Below, in pieces: positions 48,031 through 62,757 of a stretch of DNA of 64,000 bases (position 1 is the first letter of the stretch; every line of letters begins with the position of its first letter). The notes below the pieces were generated by a model. That model did no database searches. It saw nothing but the letters and a program-made list of their open reading frames with translations, and was not told where the DNA came from. The stretch is from positions 105,970-169,969 of the forward strand of contig CAUYLG010075606.1 of NCBI GenBank assembly GCA_963573385.1, read 5' to 3'. The DNA is from Cacajao melanocephalus. Its lineage: Eukaryota > Chordata > Mammalia > Primates > Pitheciidae. The position numbers and the translations under genes were made by a program.

Positions 48031-49149
48031 GATTCCTCTGGTATGCATGAAGTGGGACTTGCAGAGAACCTGTGTTCATTTGCTCACAAAGAAGCCACCC
48101 AAGCAGAGAAGCAGGTGCTTGGGAAGGACCCTGCAGCTAGGGATGCTGGAGGAAAGGCCTGCAGGGATACCGCTGTCCTGCAGGTCCTGTCCCAAGATGG
48201 AAGGAAGACCCGAGTCATAAACACTGTGAAGCGGGGGCTGGAACCCCCAGCATGGAGGGTTAAAGGAAAAGGCCTCCCAGGAAGGGTGGACAAAGGGCTT
48301 CTGAAGTGGGGCAAGGGGCCGGTAATAACCCAAGGAAGCACCTGCTGAAGACCAGGCACACAGTAGGCCCTTAGCAAGTTCCAGTTCCCTTCCGCTCCTC
48401 CCTAGAGACGCCAGACCTGCCGACACCACAAGCCACACACTCAGGGGCTCAATGTGCAGCCAGGGGCTCTCCGAGGAGACTGCAGTGTGGCCAACGCCCC
48501 TGTCACTCTCCTACCACTTTCCCCCACTCCAGTCCTGCCTCACCTGCACCAGAGCCCCCAGGATCCATGTCCCCTGCACCTTGCGCGACTAGATGCCTGG
48601 GTCGCATCACGTGACACTTTGCCACACCTGGCTGCATGGTGCCCCTGGCCAGTCAAGCTGGTCAGCACTTCCAGGACAGCAGCAAAGGCAGTGGAGCCCA
48701 GCAGAGGTGGAGAAGGTGGGGCCAGCAGACCCTTCTGACCCCGTTCTGATCGCACTCACTTACAAGGCCATCTGCTCAGCGGCGCAGCGAGCTCAGGGCA
48801 TTGGGGCAGACAGTGGCACCCGCCCAGCCACGTGCTCGCCTCTGGGGCCTGGCTGGCTGCTGGTCAGGAGGTCTGGCTGGCCTTCTTGCTGAACTGCCAG
48901 CCTGGCTGGGCTGCAGGGGGTGCCTGGCTCCCCAGCCCAGACCCTCCCCAGGCCAGAGACCCTGAGGTGAAAATATGGAGGGTCTCAGTGACCTAAGAGG
49001 AAGAGGAAGGGGTTTGGGGAGGGGAGGGAAAGAGGCAGGCACTGGCCTGCATGTGGCCCCCAGGGCTCTGGAGACCACCGAGGAGCTCAGTGGCCCCTGC
49101 CAGGCAAGTCCCCAGGGCCCCCTAGAGTGACCACCAAAGCCTCCTAATC
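48031..49149. other. Intergenic, unassigned
   Basis: GC-rich, no repeat or gene named. Includes a palindromic E-box TCACGTGA at 48607-48614. Confidence 0.4.
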
Positions 49150-49370
49150 ACCTCCTTACATCTCCTTGGACCCTTCTAATACAGGTTTGCCTAGCTTTCC
49201 AGGGTGACTGTGTCCTCACATCGTTAACATGTCACCCTGCCTGCCTAAAGCCTTCAAAGGCCTCCTGTGCCCCTAGGTTAGTGACCCAAATCCTTGCCCT
49301 GGTGTGCACCCACCTCACCAGCCTCATCTTGCCTCCCTTCCCCACCACCCACTCACCCACTACCTCTGTC
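49150..49370 (+). repeat. L2 LINE fragment
   Basis: Text around CCTTCAAAGGCCTCCTGTGC and CTTGCCCTGGTGTGCACCC is L2-like. Confidence 0.5.
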
Positions 49371-49372
49371 AC

Positions 49373-49490
49373 TCACACACACACACACGCATGCACACAC
49401 GCACAAGCACATGCATACGCACACACACACACATGCACACGTGCACACAAACACGCACACGCACATACATACACACATGCACACACACAT
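49373..49490 (+). repeat. (CA)n-rich complex tract
   Basis: About 118 bp of CA/CACG/CATG units. Confidence 0.9.
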
Positions 49491-49604
49491 TTTTGAAACT
49501 TTCATTTCAAAGACTTTCCTTCAGTTCTGTTTTTCCTGGCTACTCTGTGTTAACTTCTTTGTGCTTCAGTTTCTTCATCCAGCAAATGGGATACTTAATA
49601 GTTT

Positions 49605-49903
49605 CATAGCTCACACCTGTAATCCCAGCACTTTGGGAGGCTGAGGCAGGCGGGTCGCTTGAGGTTGGGAGTTCAACACCAGCCTGGCCAACATAGTGAA
49701 ACCCCATCTCTACTAAAAATACCAACAAAAAAAAAATCAGCCAAGTATGGTGGCAGGCCCCTGTAGTCCCAGCTACTTGGGAGAGGCTGAGGCAGGAGAA
49801 TCATTCGCTTGAACTCAGGAGGCAGAGGTTGCTGTGAGCCAAGATGGCACCACTGCACTCCAGCATGGGTGACACAGCCAGACTCTGTCTCAAATTAAAA
49901 AAA
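49605..49903 (+). mobile_element. Alu, 5' truncated
   Basis: Begins at GCTCACACCTGTAATC and contains small insertions (AATCATTCGCTTG). Confidence 0.88.
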
Positions 49904-50394
49904 GTTTGTTAGTTTTCTTTTCTCCAAAGACAGACCCGAGATAAGTGTTTGGGAACAGGTATTTTGGAGGTTGCCCCAGAAGGAGCATGGGGGAATGGAG
50001 AAGTGAGACAGAGATGGACCAAAAAAGCCAATAAAATGTGCACTGAAATGGGGGTACTGCTGTGAGCAACAGGGCATCTATCGCCTGGGGCCCTCTGAGA
50101 GGCAGCATTGGTAGGAGATTCCTCAGATCTGCCGGCCACAGGGCAAGGAAGCTGGGTATTTACCCTCCGGCTCCTATCTGTCATTAGTGAGAGGGAGCAC
50201 CAACCCCCAGCACTCCCATCCTGAGTCTCTAGGGCCTGCAGAGTGACACAGGACACTGCCAGCAAGCAGAGAACCGTCTTCAGGGGGCCCCCGGGGTGGG
50301 CTGAAGGAATATGGGCAGGACATTAACAGCCTCTGCTTTCGTTAGCATCTCTCGCACATGCACTTGACGGCCTCTGTCTCCTAACGCACTTTGC
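49904..50394. other. Intergenic, unassigned
   Basis: Nothing gene-like; no repeat named. Confidence 0.4.
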
Positions 50395-50515
50395 ATTTCC
50401 TGCCATTTCTGCGTCTTCATCCACGTGGCACCCCTGCCTGGCACGCCCTCCCTTCTTCTACTTGCTCAAATCTCACTCTTCCTTCAGGACTTGATGCAAT
50501 CCCTGCTGGCTCCAC
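50395..50515 (+). repeat. L2 3' fragment
   Basis: CCTGCCTGGCACGCCCTCCC and TCAAATCTCACTCTTCCTTC. Confidence 0.7.
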
Positions 50516-50524
50516 TGTGCAGAG

Positions 50525-50615
50525 AAGTGACAGGACCTGTCAGCAAGAGTGCAGGCTTCGAGGCCAAATAGTCCTGGGTTCAAATCCTACTCTGTCAATA
50601 AGAGAAGCTGAATAA
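50525..50615 (-). repeat. MIR, reverse (tRNA-like head)
   Basis: GGGTTCAAATCCTACTCTG keeps the B-box-like sequence of the tRNA-derived part. Confidence 0.65.
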
Positions 50616-51593
50616 TGAACTATTAAAGATAAAGGAACCAAGATTTCCTTGGTTTAAAAACTTTCCTCCTTCCCAAAATAAGAAATAACTTCCAGGCAAA
50701 GATTAAAACCAGGGTCATTAATAGGAAAACAGTTAAAGATGAATCCAAGGACATAACTATAAAGCCTTTTATTAAGACTTCGAAGGATTTAAGGTGGTAC
50801 CTCATAGACCTTTGCAAGCAAATAAAGGCCTTCTAAGGATCTTAACAGCATATGTTGAAGATCCTTTCTGTTAAATAATAGAGCTCCTAAGAATCGTTAA
50901 GAGCAGCCTTGCCAAGAACCCAAAGTGAAAAAAGAGATTTGTGGGTATGGCTTTTGTCTAATGGAAGGGATTATAAATTGACTCAGAAGATAAGAAACCT
51001 ACACAATTTTTAAAAGACCTGTTTCAGCTTTGAATGAAAGGGTTAGAGAGAGAATCAAATGAAAAGGGAGGTTTGGGACGATAACATCTCCATGGGCAGA
51101 AATCAGGTTAAGAAAATCTGCTCAGCTGCAAACACTGGACATTTCTTATGGAAGCCCAAGAGTGGACCAGAGGAAAGAACCCAGAGCCCAGAGGGCAGAG
51201 TCAGGAGCCATGTGGAGAATCTTTCCCAGGCAGTTGGACTGGGGACTAATCCAGGAACTGGCAACACGTACCCAGATGGATTTCAGAATTGCTCTGGACC
51301 AGTGACTCCTGTGTCTCCCACTCCCCCACTTTTAGTTTAGGGGTGCCTGTGATGTTAAATAGTTATCCTATGCCTAAACCACCATTGTGGAGTAGGAGGG
51401 AAGATAATTCATTTCTCTAGCTCACAGGTCTTCCTGTTGAATGGGGTGGCACTCAAGGAGCTGTACCCAAGAAATGCCACCTGAGGAGATGTATCCATAC
51501 CTGCACCTGGTTGGATCCTGGCCTTTGAGCTGATGCCAGACAGATCTTGAGGAAAACGACTGAATAGATTTTGTATGTGGGGCATGTATGCAC
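50616..51593. other. AT-richer segment, unassigned, possibly an old element
   Basis: About 1 kb of different base composition from its neighbours, directly left of an MLT1. No frame or family recognised. Confidence 0.4.
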
Positions 51594-51990
51594 CTGCTAG
51601 GGCTCCCATAGCAAAATTCCACAGCCTGGGTGGCTTAACCAACAGGAGTTTATTCTCTCGCTGTTCTGGAGGCTAGAATCCAAGATCAAGGTGTCAACGG
51701 GATTGGTTTCTTCCGAGGCCTCCCTCTGGCTTACAGTCGGCTGCCTTCTCCCTGTGTCTTCCCATGCTGTTCCTTCTGTGTGTGTCTGTGTCCAAGTCTT
51801 TTTTAATAAGGACAACAGTCATATTGGATTAGGTCGCATGCTAATAACCTCATTGTCATTTAATTACTTCTTTAATGAACCTGTCTTCAAATACAGTCAC
51901 ATTCTGAGGTGCTGGGATTAGGGCTTCAACATATGAATTTTTGGGAAGACACAGTTCAGCTCATCACCGGGGTGGGTGTGAATCATTGTG
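51594..51990 (-). mobile_element. MLT1-type MaLR LTR, reverse
   Basis: Reverse MLT1C/D text: GGGTGGCTTAACCAACAGG, TTCTGGAGGCTAGAATCC, AAATACAGTCACATTCTG. Confidence 0.82.
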
Positions 51991-52007
51991 AATGACTGTG
52001 GCCAGAA

Positions 52008-52545
52008 GGCAAACTGCAGCAGATGGTATTTTCCAAAGATGTTCCCACATACTCATCCTACAAGTGACTCTACCACTCCTCCATCAAGAGGTGGGGTCTG
52101 TGTCCCCTCGCCATCATCCTGGATGGATCTCTGTGACTGCCTTAGAGCACAGCATTACTGCCAATAGAATACAAGGGCAGCGATGCTCTATGACTTCTGA
52201 CAGTAGGTCGGAAAAGGTACCACAACCCCTTAGAACCCAGTCACCATGCAGTAAGGAAGCCCAGAACACACGGTGATGCCACCCATAGAAGTTTTAGCTG
52301 CCAGCTCCAGGTGAGCTCCCAGCCACCAGACACATGAGGGAGGAGGCCTTCAAACCAGTTTCAGCCCCAGTCCTCAGCCCCCATCTAACTGTGACTGAGT
52401 GAAAGATCCTGGCAAGAACTACCTGGCGGAGCCCAGTCAACCCCCGGATGCATGAGAGATGTAATCACAAACAATTGGTATTGGTTTGCACCCATTAAGT
52501 TTTGGGGTGGTTTCCAATGCAGCAAGAACAACTGATACGCTGGAG
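52008..52545 (+). mobile_element. MLT1-type MaLR LTR (later subfamily)
   Basis: GCCAGCTCCAGGTGAGCTCC, then CCATTAAGTTTTGGGGTGG and an AACTGATACG end fit an older MLT1 (J/K-like). Confidence 0.75.
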
Positions 52546-52624
52546 GGCTGAATATGAGCAAAAAAGAAGGGAGGAGCCAAAGATGGGAGGAAAGAGGAAA
52601 GAGAAACTCTAAGGTTGCAGGGCA

Positions 52625-52690
52625 GAGACTTTGTCTTATCCACTGGAGTCCTGGCACATACTAAGTGCTCGGTTAGTCCTTGTTGAATAG
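52625..52690 (+). repeat. L2 terminal fragment
   Basis: TCCTGGCACATACTAAGTGC then TTGTTGAATAG. Confidence 0.6.
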
Positions 52691-54139
52691 TGCATTAGCG
52701 AGGGAAGGGAGACAGAAAGATGGCAATTCTGAGTGCACTGAGTTTTTTTACTGCACGTTTGGAGACAAAATGTCCAAATGTGCATTTGTCCAAATGTGCA
52801 TCTCCAGGATGGACCTGGGGGAGACTACACATTCCCAGACAGAACCCTTGGCTGCCCAAGAGCCTCTGAGGGCAAGGTTGAAGAAGAGAGATAATGGAGC
52901 CAATGGGTTTGATCAGGGCTTTAGGGGAACAGTTTGCTCCTGAGCAACCAGCAGCCGGCCTCCTGGGACTAACAACTCCCAGCAGGGCAGGGCAGGGCAG
53001 GGCAGGGCAGGGCGGGGCAGGTGTGGAGTCTGGGAAAGAGCTTGCGCTGGAGCCAGGCCTCTGAGGACTGGACGTGCCTGGCCCAAGGCTAGAACAGCAG
53101 CCAGCTTTCAGGAGCTGGTCTGGTCGTTGGCCAAAGCCACCCCCAGCTGTCACCTGGGTCTGCCTCCAATGCCTTCTGTCTTACGCGCCAACCCTTCCTT
53201 CCCAACCCTTCAGCCTTCAGCCTTGGTGTATTCCTGGGCTGTTTCACTTCCTCTGTTTCTATTTTCAGCAAACAGCCCAGTTTCATGTGGGGGCGAGCAG
53301 AAGAGTGAGTTCTGTTTGCTTTTCATTTATTTTCTTCCTTTCATCCCATTCTTCTCCTGTTAACCAGTTTCCTTCCAGGACTCTTTGCTTCTCTGTTCCC
53401 ACCTATTTAATGTTCTTTATAAGGCTTCCACTGTTCTTGTTAGAATTCTAGTCCCGCTCCCTGATCACTCCCCTGGGCTCTTTTGCTAATTTTTCTTCTC
53501 TCCATGTGTTGTTCTCATTCTTCTTCTTTGTCACTTTCTCCCTTTCTTTCTCATCTCATCTACTCTCATGCCTTCAAGTTCTTGAGTATCTGCCTCACTC
53601 CCTTCTCCTCCACAAATTCCTTCCTCCTTTTTTCCTCCTTCCCTCTGCTTCCCCTCCTCAAACTGGGTTGTGAATGCTGCCCGCCTCGGAGCAGGACATG
53701 CTGTAAGGCCGAGACTCCCCGAGGGCTGGGTTGTGATCATTTTATTTTTACAACGTCCTTGGATGGATGGAGGTGCCTGTGCAGGGTGGGGTTTGATGCT
53801 GGGTGGGAGGGGACCAAGACGGCGAATAAGCACTTGTGATTAATATAGGTCAGTTGTTGCGTGGTGTCCCAGTGGTCCCAATGAGAGGAGAACCTTGTCA
53901 TCTGGGGCCCAGCTTTGCAGAGGTGGCCTCAGTGCTGTCTAGGGGATCCTGGGACTGCGGCAGGTGAGGGAGACGGGTCAGCTGCTCTTCTGGAACCAGA
54001 GGGCTGGCTGGAGAGGTTCTCCCTTCTTCTGCACCTTCCTGGGGCCTGAGAATGCAGGGGGTCCTTCACAAGGGCACTTCTCCTTCCTACAGGCTGGATC
54101 CTGGGGCTGCACCCTTTCTAGCACAAGACTGGAATGGCA
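52691..54139. other. Intergenic; pyrimidine-rich in part
   Basis: 53180-53660 is CT-rich. 53690-54139 is unassigned. No gene. Confidence 0.4.
52984..53020 (+). repeat. (GGGCA)n pentanucleotide repeat
   Basis: Seven near-perfect units; G-quadruplex-capable. Confidence 0.9.
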
Positions 54140-54297
54140 AGATTGGGCACGCTGGGGACACAACAGCAAACACCTCTGCTCATTCCACTAAAAGTGTTGA
54201 GTGCCCTTTTGGTGCCAGGCGCTGTGTGGGAATGGGGACTTGACCACGAGCAGAGCAGATGTGGTGCCTGAAACTTACATTCTAAAAGGAAGACAGG

Positions 54298-54707
<410 letters not shown>

Positions 54708-54870
54708 TTAGATAGAGGAGCAGAAAGATGCGTCTCTGAGAAAATGACATTTCTGTTGCAATCTGAAGCAGAAGCAGGTGTTGTCCAGTTGAAGAGCATG
54801 AGATGGGCATATTCCAAGCAGAGTAGAGTGCATGTGCGAAGGCCCTGGAACAAGGAAAAAGCACAGGGTG

Positions 54871-55327
<457 letters not shown>

Positions 55328-55500
55328 CTAATTTCTGTTTCAAAAAATTCCTTTGGCTTTTGTGCAGAGAAGAGACTGCAGAAGAACAGAGTAAGCCACA
55401 GAAGACCCCGAAGGAGCATCTGAGTGGGAGATGGCAGCAGCTTCACCAGAGAAAATGCTGGCCAGGTTCTGTGGCTCCTGACCTCTTTGCTTCTCCTGGA

Positions 55501-55795
55501 TGCCACACCCTTGGGGTCCCTTCTACCTCTGTGGTTTCTCCTTCCCACCTCCCGTCCTCTGCTCATCCCATAAACATCTGTGAGTCTCGGGACTCCCTCC
55601 CTCACCCCTTTTCTACTCACCCTACACACCTTTCCTGAGCAATTCTCTTTCATTCCCGTGACTGCAGTTACCACCAGGACCAGTTTGGGTAATTCTAGAA
55701 ACAGATAAACCCCCAAAGCTCAGTGGCTTAACAAAGTACAAATTCCTCTCCTCCTTACATAAAGTCCATTCAGTAGCAAGAGGAGAGAAGGGGGC
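55501..55795 (-). repeat. Left arm of an inverted duplication
   Basis: Its reverse complement aligns to 57207-57500 at roughly 90% identity by eye, with a few short indels. Confidence 0.88.
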
Positions 55796-56075
55796 CTCCC
55801 AGCACTTTGGGAGGCCAAGGCAGGAGTATCACTTGAGCCCAGGAGTTTGAGACCAGCCTGGGCAACACAGCAAGACACAGTCTCTACAAAAAAATTAAAA
55901 TTCAAAAATTAGCTGGGCATGGTGGTGCACACCTGTAGTCCCAGCTACTCGGGAGGCTGAGGTGGTGGGATCCCTTGAGCCTGGTAAGTCGAGTATGGCA
56001 AATGAGCCCTGATGGCACCACTGCACTCCAGGCTGGGTGACAGAGTGACACCCTGTCTCAAAAAAAGGAAGAAAA
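55796..56075 (+). mobile_element. Alu, 5' truncated, abutting the inverted arm
   Basis: Starts at CTCCCAGCACTTTGGG, about 30 bp into the consensus. No target duplication visible. Confidence 0.85.
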
Positions 56076-56109
56076 TGTGGAGCTTTTGGCAGTTTGTGAA
56101 TTCCTCCCC

Positions 56110-56230
56110 CTTGCCCTTGGGAGAGCAGCATGATTGTGACCATTTGACAGATGAGAAAACTGAGTCTTCAAGAGGTTACAGTGCTTTGCACAACATGACT
56201 CATTTAGTAAGTGCTGACTGTGCACTGCGG
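56110..56230 (+). repeat. MIR SINE
   Basis: CATTTGACAGATGAGAAAAC then GAGGTTACAGTGC. Confidence 0.75.
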
Positions 56231-56394
56231 GGCTAGGCATTCCAATTTCCAGTCCCTGCTTCCTTTCCTTTCTGTGATATGGTCTTAGGAGAGTTAAAGA
56301 AGTGGGTCAAGAGAGAGCTCATAGATAAGCCGCTGGGTGTTTGAAGTGTGCATGCCTTGGGCTTCCTCTTTCTTGTTGTGCTTTTATTGAAATT

Positions 56395-56555
56395 TTGAAA
56401 TCTTAAGCTTCCTAAGTCCTGGTTTCCTAACTTGTGAGATGGGAACGATGACCTCCTTCCTGGGCTACCGTGAGACTTAAGCGATGGTGGATGTAAAGCA
56501 CTTAAGAGACTTCCTGGCACACAGTAGGTGCTCAATCAGTGTCAGTCCTCCTTCC
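56395..56555 (-). repeat. MIR, reverse
   Basis: CCTAACTTGTGAGATGGGAA and GGCACACAGTAGGTGCTC. Confidence 0.75.
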
Positions 56556-56984
56556 CTGTGAAGAGGACCAAGGGTCCAGCCTGTCTGGCTTTGAGAGCTG
56601 GTGACATATGCCCACTGTCGTGCAGTTGACTGTGGGTGATGGATTTGACAGTCAGCCACGCTGCAGCCTAGCACAGGCTCTGAGAGCCAGCCAGAAGGCT
56701 GAGTCACTTCTCTGGGGGAGTTCCCATGCTCTGGCCTCGAATTTGTGGAGGAGGATCCAGTCACACAGCTGCCCTCTGGCCGGGATGTCCCTGCACAGTC
56801 CCCAGCAGCAAGGCCACCCTGAGAACATGTCTTGCAATGGTACCTGACTCCATCTCCTTCTAGCCACACCCCCAGCTCCTGGGTTCAGCCAACTGGCAGG
56901 TGTTTCCTGGGCTCAGGAAATGTGAGAGAAAGAAGCCTATCCCTGGCCACCTAGAACTTCCTTGTAAGCGTCATCATTTGTCTG
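56556..56984. other. Intergenic, unassigned
   Basis: No repeat or gene named. Confidence 0.4.
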
Positions 56985-57110
56985 TGCTCTCACGGAGCCT
57001 CACAACAGAGTCTCAAGGTAGGTGGAGTGCTCCCCTCTGGACAGATGAAGGAAAGGATGCTCAGGGATGTAAGGTGACAATCTTCCAGTGATAGGATGGT
57101 AAGTGGACGG
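56985..57110 (+). repeat. MIR fragment
   Basis: CACGGAGCCTCACAACAGAG through CTGGACAGATGAAGGAAAGG. Confidence 0.6.
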
Positions 57111-57206
57111 GCTACCCCCACCCTGCTCTTGTCCAGTGTGAGCACAGATTCAGGGTCAATGACAGCCAAGTGAATCGAGCCTGCATCCCTTGATGACCAG
57201 AAGGAG

Positions 57207-57500
57207 CCAAGCCCCTTTCTCTCCTCTTGCTACTGAATGAACTTTACGTAAGGGAGAGAGGAATTTGTACTGTGTTAAGCCACTGAGTTTTGGGGGTTTA
57301 TCTGTTTCTAGAATTACCCAAACTAGTCCTGATGGTAACTGCAGTCGTGGGAATGAGAGAGAATTGCTCAGGAAAAGTGTGTAGGGTGAGTAGAGAAAGG
57401 GTGAGAGGGAGTCCTGAGGCTCACAGATGTTTATGGGATAAGCAGAGGTCAGGAGGTGGGAAGGAGAAACCAGAGAGTTAGGAGGGACTCCAAGAGGGTG
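57207..57500 (+). repeat. Right arm of an inverted duplication
   Basis: Reverse-complement partner of 55501-55795. It contains an LTR-like end (AAGCCACTGAGTTTTGGGGG) running into old LINE-like text, and both arms share this join. Confidence 0.88.
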
Positions 57501-58029
57501 GCGTCACATAAGCCAAGGGAAGCAAGGGGTTGGAGAACGGAAGAGGGGTCACAATGCCCAGGACTGCCCAGAACTCCAGTGACTTAGAGCTGAATGTGTC
57601 CACTGTGTCAGTGACGTGGAAATGCCCAGTGCCCTGGCTAAGATGGGTTTAGTGGAGGGACGGGGCAGAAGTGAGATGACTCCAGCTTCAGAAAGCGGGT
57701 CTGAGCATAGACAATGGTTGCAGGCCCTGTTTGAAAGCCTGGGCTGCAGAGGGCCTCAGAGCTGCTGGGGGGTTTAGGGCACTTTTGTTTAGAGGACAGA
57801 GACTGGGGCATGTTTATAGCCAGGAAGAGCCAGGAGGAGGAAGAGACACTCAAGACGCAGAGCTTCATTTTTGCCGTATCTATGCCTTTCATCTCAGGCT
57901 GTCTCAAATCCTATTTGAAAATAGAGTGTAAATAAATGATCAAATAATAAGACAGTGTTCATTCCCCGCCAGCCGGTGACCTTGAAAGGGTCTTCACAAC
58001 CCTCTTTGTTCTCTCCTGGCTTGTGTCAG
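57501..58029. other. Intergenic, probably degraded LINE-like
   Basis: Purine-rich; nothing definite. Confidence 0.3.
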
Positions 58030-58430
58030 ATTTACTCTGTCTTCCCCAAGGAACAGTGACTGGGCACATGCCCTGTGCCATGCCCCAGGCCAGCTCAGAA
58101 CACAGAGCAAGAGCCCAGCCTCTGCCCTCAAGGAGCTCACAGTCTGATGGTACAGTGGACACAGAGCCACATCCCAGGGAGACACCAGGACCCACACACT
58201 GAGAAACACCATAGGGATGTCACTGCAGGAAAGGAAGAAGGGATTAAGTGTTTTCCAGGACTGAGGAGGGTGGGAGTATCCTGGAGGGCCTCAGGAAAGA
58301 GGTGACACCTTACCAGGGCTTTGAATGACACCCAAGAGTCTACTGGGCAGAAAAGGGCACAACATGTACAAAGGCCCTGAGGTGTGGCAGAGCAGGACCC
58401 TAACAGGGCTTTCACCTGGGTGGATCCCAA
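58030..58430 (+). repeat. Ancient LINE-like sequence
   Basis: CTCAAGGAGCTCACAGTCTG and ACAAAGGCCCTGAGGTGTGG. Confidence 0.5.
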
Positions 58431-58559
58431 GAGCCAAGAACAACAGCCGAGCCAGCAGCCTCCACTGCAGGGTCGTTTTGTTTTCTGCGGGTTCTACTAA
58501 TCCTGTGTACAAGAGCATGAAGTGGCCCCAGTGTCAGGGAGAAATTTGAGGATCCGAGG

Positions 58560-60010
<1,451 letters not shown>

Positions 60011-60214
60011 GTAATATAATAGAGCCAGGAATATTTTATAGAGAGCACAATCAAAGCCATATTAATAGGAGGAGTGTGTGTGTTTCTCATGTCAATTAAT
60101 CTGTGCTATCTTGGAAAATCAAATACTTCTGTGTTTACCTTGAAGAAACCAGCCAGCGCCTCTGCTGAAGTTGAAACACCAAGTGGAACCCAAGTACTTT
60201 CTATGTTTTCCCAG

Positions 60215-60400
60215 CAGTGTCCCTCAGCCTCAATTTACTCATCCATAAAATGGGCACAAGCCTCCCCATAAGAATGCTGGGAAGAACAAATCGACAATGT
60301 TTGATGCTGTGGCTTTCGTGATTGGGATTGCCCTTACTATCGTTAAAGGGCCTGGCACACAGTAGGTGCTCAGAACAATAACGATCATCATGCTTCATAG
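60215..60400 (-). repeat. MIR, reverse
   Basis: CCTCAATTTACTCATCCATA and GGCACACAGTAGGTGCTCAG. Confidence 0.75.
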
Positions 60401-61195
<795 letters not shown>

Positions 61196-61609
61196 GGAGT
61201 GGGGGGATTTATTTGGAGGATATCAGCTAGCCCACACTGAGTGGGATCTGAAAACTGGGACCTAGAAATGGACAGGACCGCAACAGCTCCCAAGCCTGGG
61301 AAGCTGGAGCTACTCGACGGCCTTATCGGTCCAGGACTGGAATGACTGCTCTTTACTGCTTGTTTCTCTCTCTTTGGGGATGGGGTGCTTGTCCCTGTCA
61401 CTCTCTGTTCCTGGCTCAGGGTCCAGGACGGAGCGTCTGATGAGCTCAGTTTGGGTCAGTGTCTAAGGGAGGGCAGGGAACCTTAACGGACAGTGCCCCA
61501 AGACTCCACCCGATGGGGAAGAGGCAATTGCTCTAAAAGACGTTAGGGTGGTGGAACCAGGAGAAGGTGTCAACTCTGGGTGACCCTAGACAACAAATGT
61601 CTGTGACTC
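61196..61609. other. Intergenic, probable old repeat
   Basis: Seems to continue the sequence interrupted by the Alu; family not named. Confidence 0.35.
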
Positions 61610-61790
61610 CTGGGTCTCTGAAGACAGGCAGACCCGGATCCAAATCCCGACTCTGCCACTAGCTGCCCATGTGACCTTGGACACGTCCTTTTGTGTCTCT
61701 GAGCCTTCATTTCCTCACCTGTAAAATGAGGATAATGAACCCTGCAGTCAGTGTCCTGAGAAGGCACTGCCTGGGGGCTCCGTGAATAGG
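61610..61790 (-). repeat. MIR, reverse, well preserved
   Basis: CTCTGCCACTAGCTGCCCAT, CCTTGGACACGTCC and TTCCTCACCTGTAAAATGAG. Confidence 0.88.
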
Positions 61791-62377
61791 ACTGTGTAAC
61801 AGGACGCCAGGAGGTCCTGGGGGCTCCTCCCTCCCCAGCCTCCCTCTGAAAGGGCCCTGAAGGTGCTCCAAAGTTTCACTTGGAAGAACAAAGTTACCAA
61901 ATCCCCCAGAGCCATCTCAAAGAAGGTCTCATTCTCGGAGTCCTAGGATTTCCCACAGTCAGGGGAAGCAGGCAGAGTGCCCCGCTGTCTTTCTACCAGA
62001 CCGAGAGTGCCCGACACCTACTCTCACCTGCTCCTCCCCAGGTCAGGCACCAGGAGACATCTCCAGCCACTCCCAGCCATGAAGCCTGCAATGTGCCCTG
62101 CGCCACTAAGTTCTCACAACCCCATGGTGCATGGAGAAAGTAACAGTGGAGATGGCAGGGCAGAGAGGAGGGTGCCCGATGCCTGGTGTGGCAAGGACTC
62201 ACAGGCTTCCTGTGGCTTGGGTGGATATCACAGTAGGTGGTATGGACTTAAGCCAAGGTCCACCCCGCTATCAAGATCAGGGGCTCTGGGAGCCAGAGCT
62301 ATTCCACTTGCCTGAATTAGGATAAAAAGGGAGAATTTGAGCCAGAGCTGCATCTTCCAAGATCCCAAGAACCGCAG
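61791..62377. other. Intergenic, unassigned
   Basis: No gene or clear repeat. Confidence 0.4.
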
Positions 62378-62757
62378 ATGCATGCATGCACACATGCACA
62401 CACATACACACACTGCCCACACATGCATGTGCATAAGCATACACATGCACACACACATACACATACATGCACGTGTACACACACTGCTCACACATGCATG
62501 TACATAGGCACACACCACCACACAGGGAGCACAGGCATACACATATGTACATGCACACACACACATGTGCATACACTGCCCACACAAGCACATGCACACA
62601 TACACATATGTACTTGCACATGCACACACACATGTACATACACATATACACATGCACGCACACATGTAGATGCACACACTGCCCACACAAGCACAGGCAC
62701 ACACACACATATGTACATGGCCACTCACACACACATACACGCACACACACGTACACC
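62378..62757 (+). repeat. CA-rich complex tandem repeat
   Basis: 380 bp of CACA/CATG/TACA units with a recurring anchor CACTGCCCACACA or near variants at about 62411, 62482, 62574 and 62677, giving an irregular higher-order unit of about 70-100 bp. Confidence 0.92.

Noticed and set aside
50525..50615. tRNA-like B-box GGGTTCAAATCC
   Set aside because: Part of a MIR SINE; no A box or cloverleaf partner.
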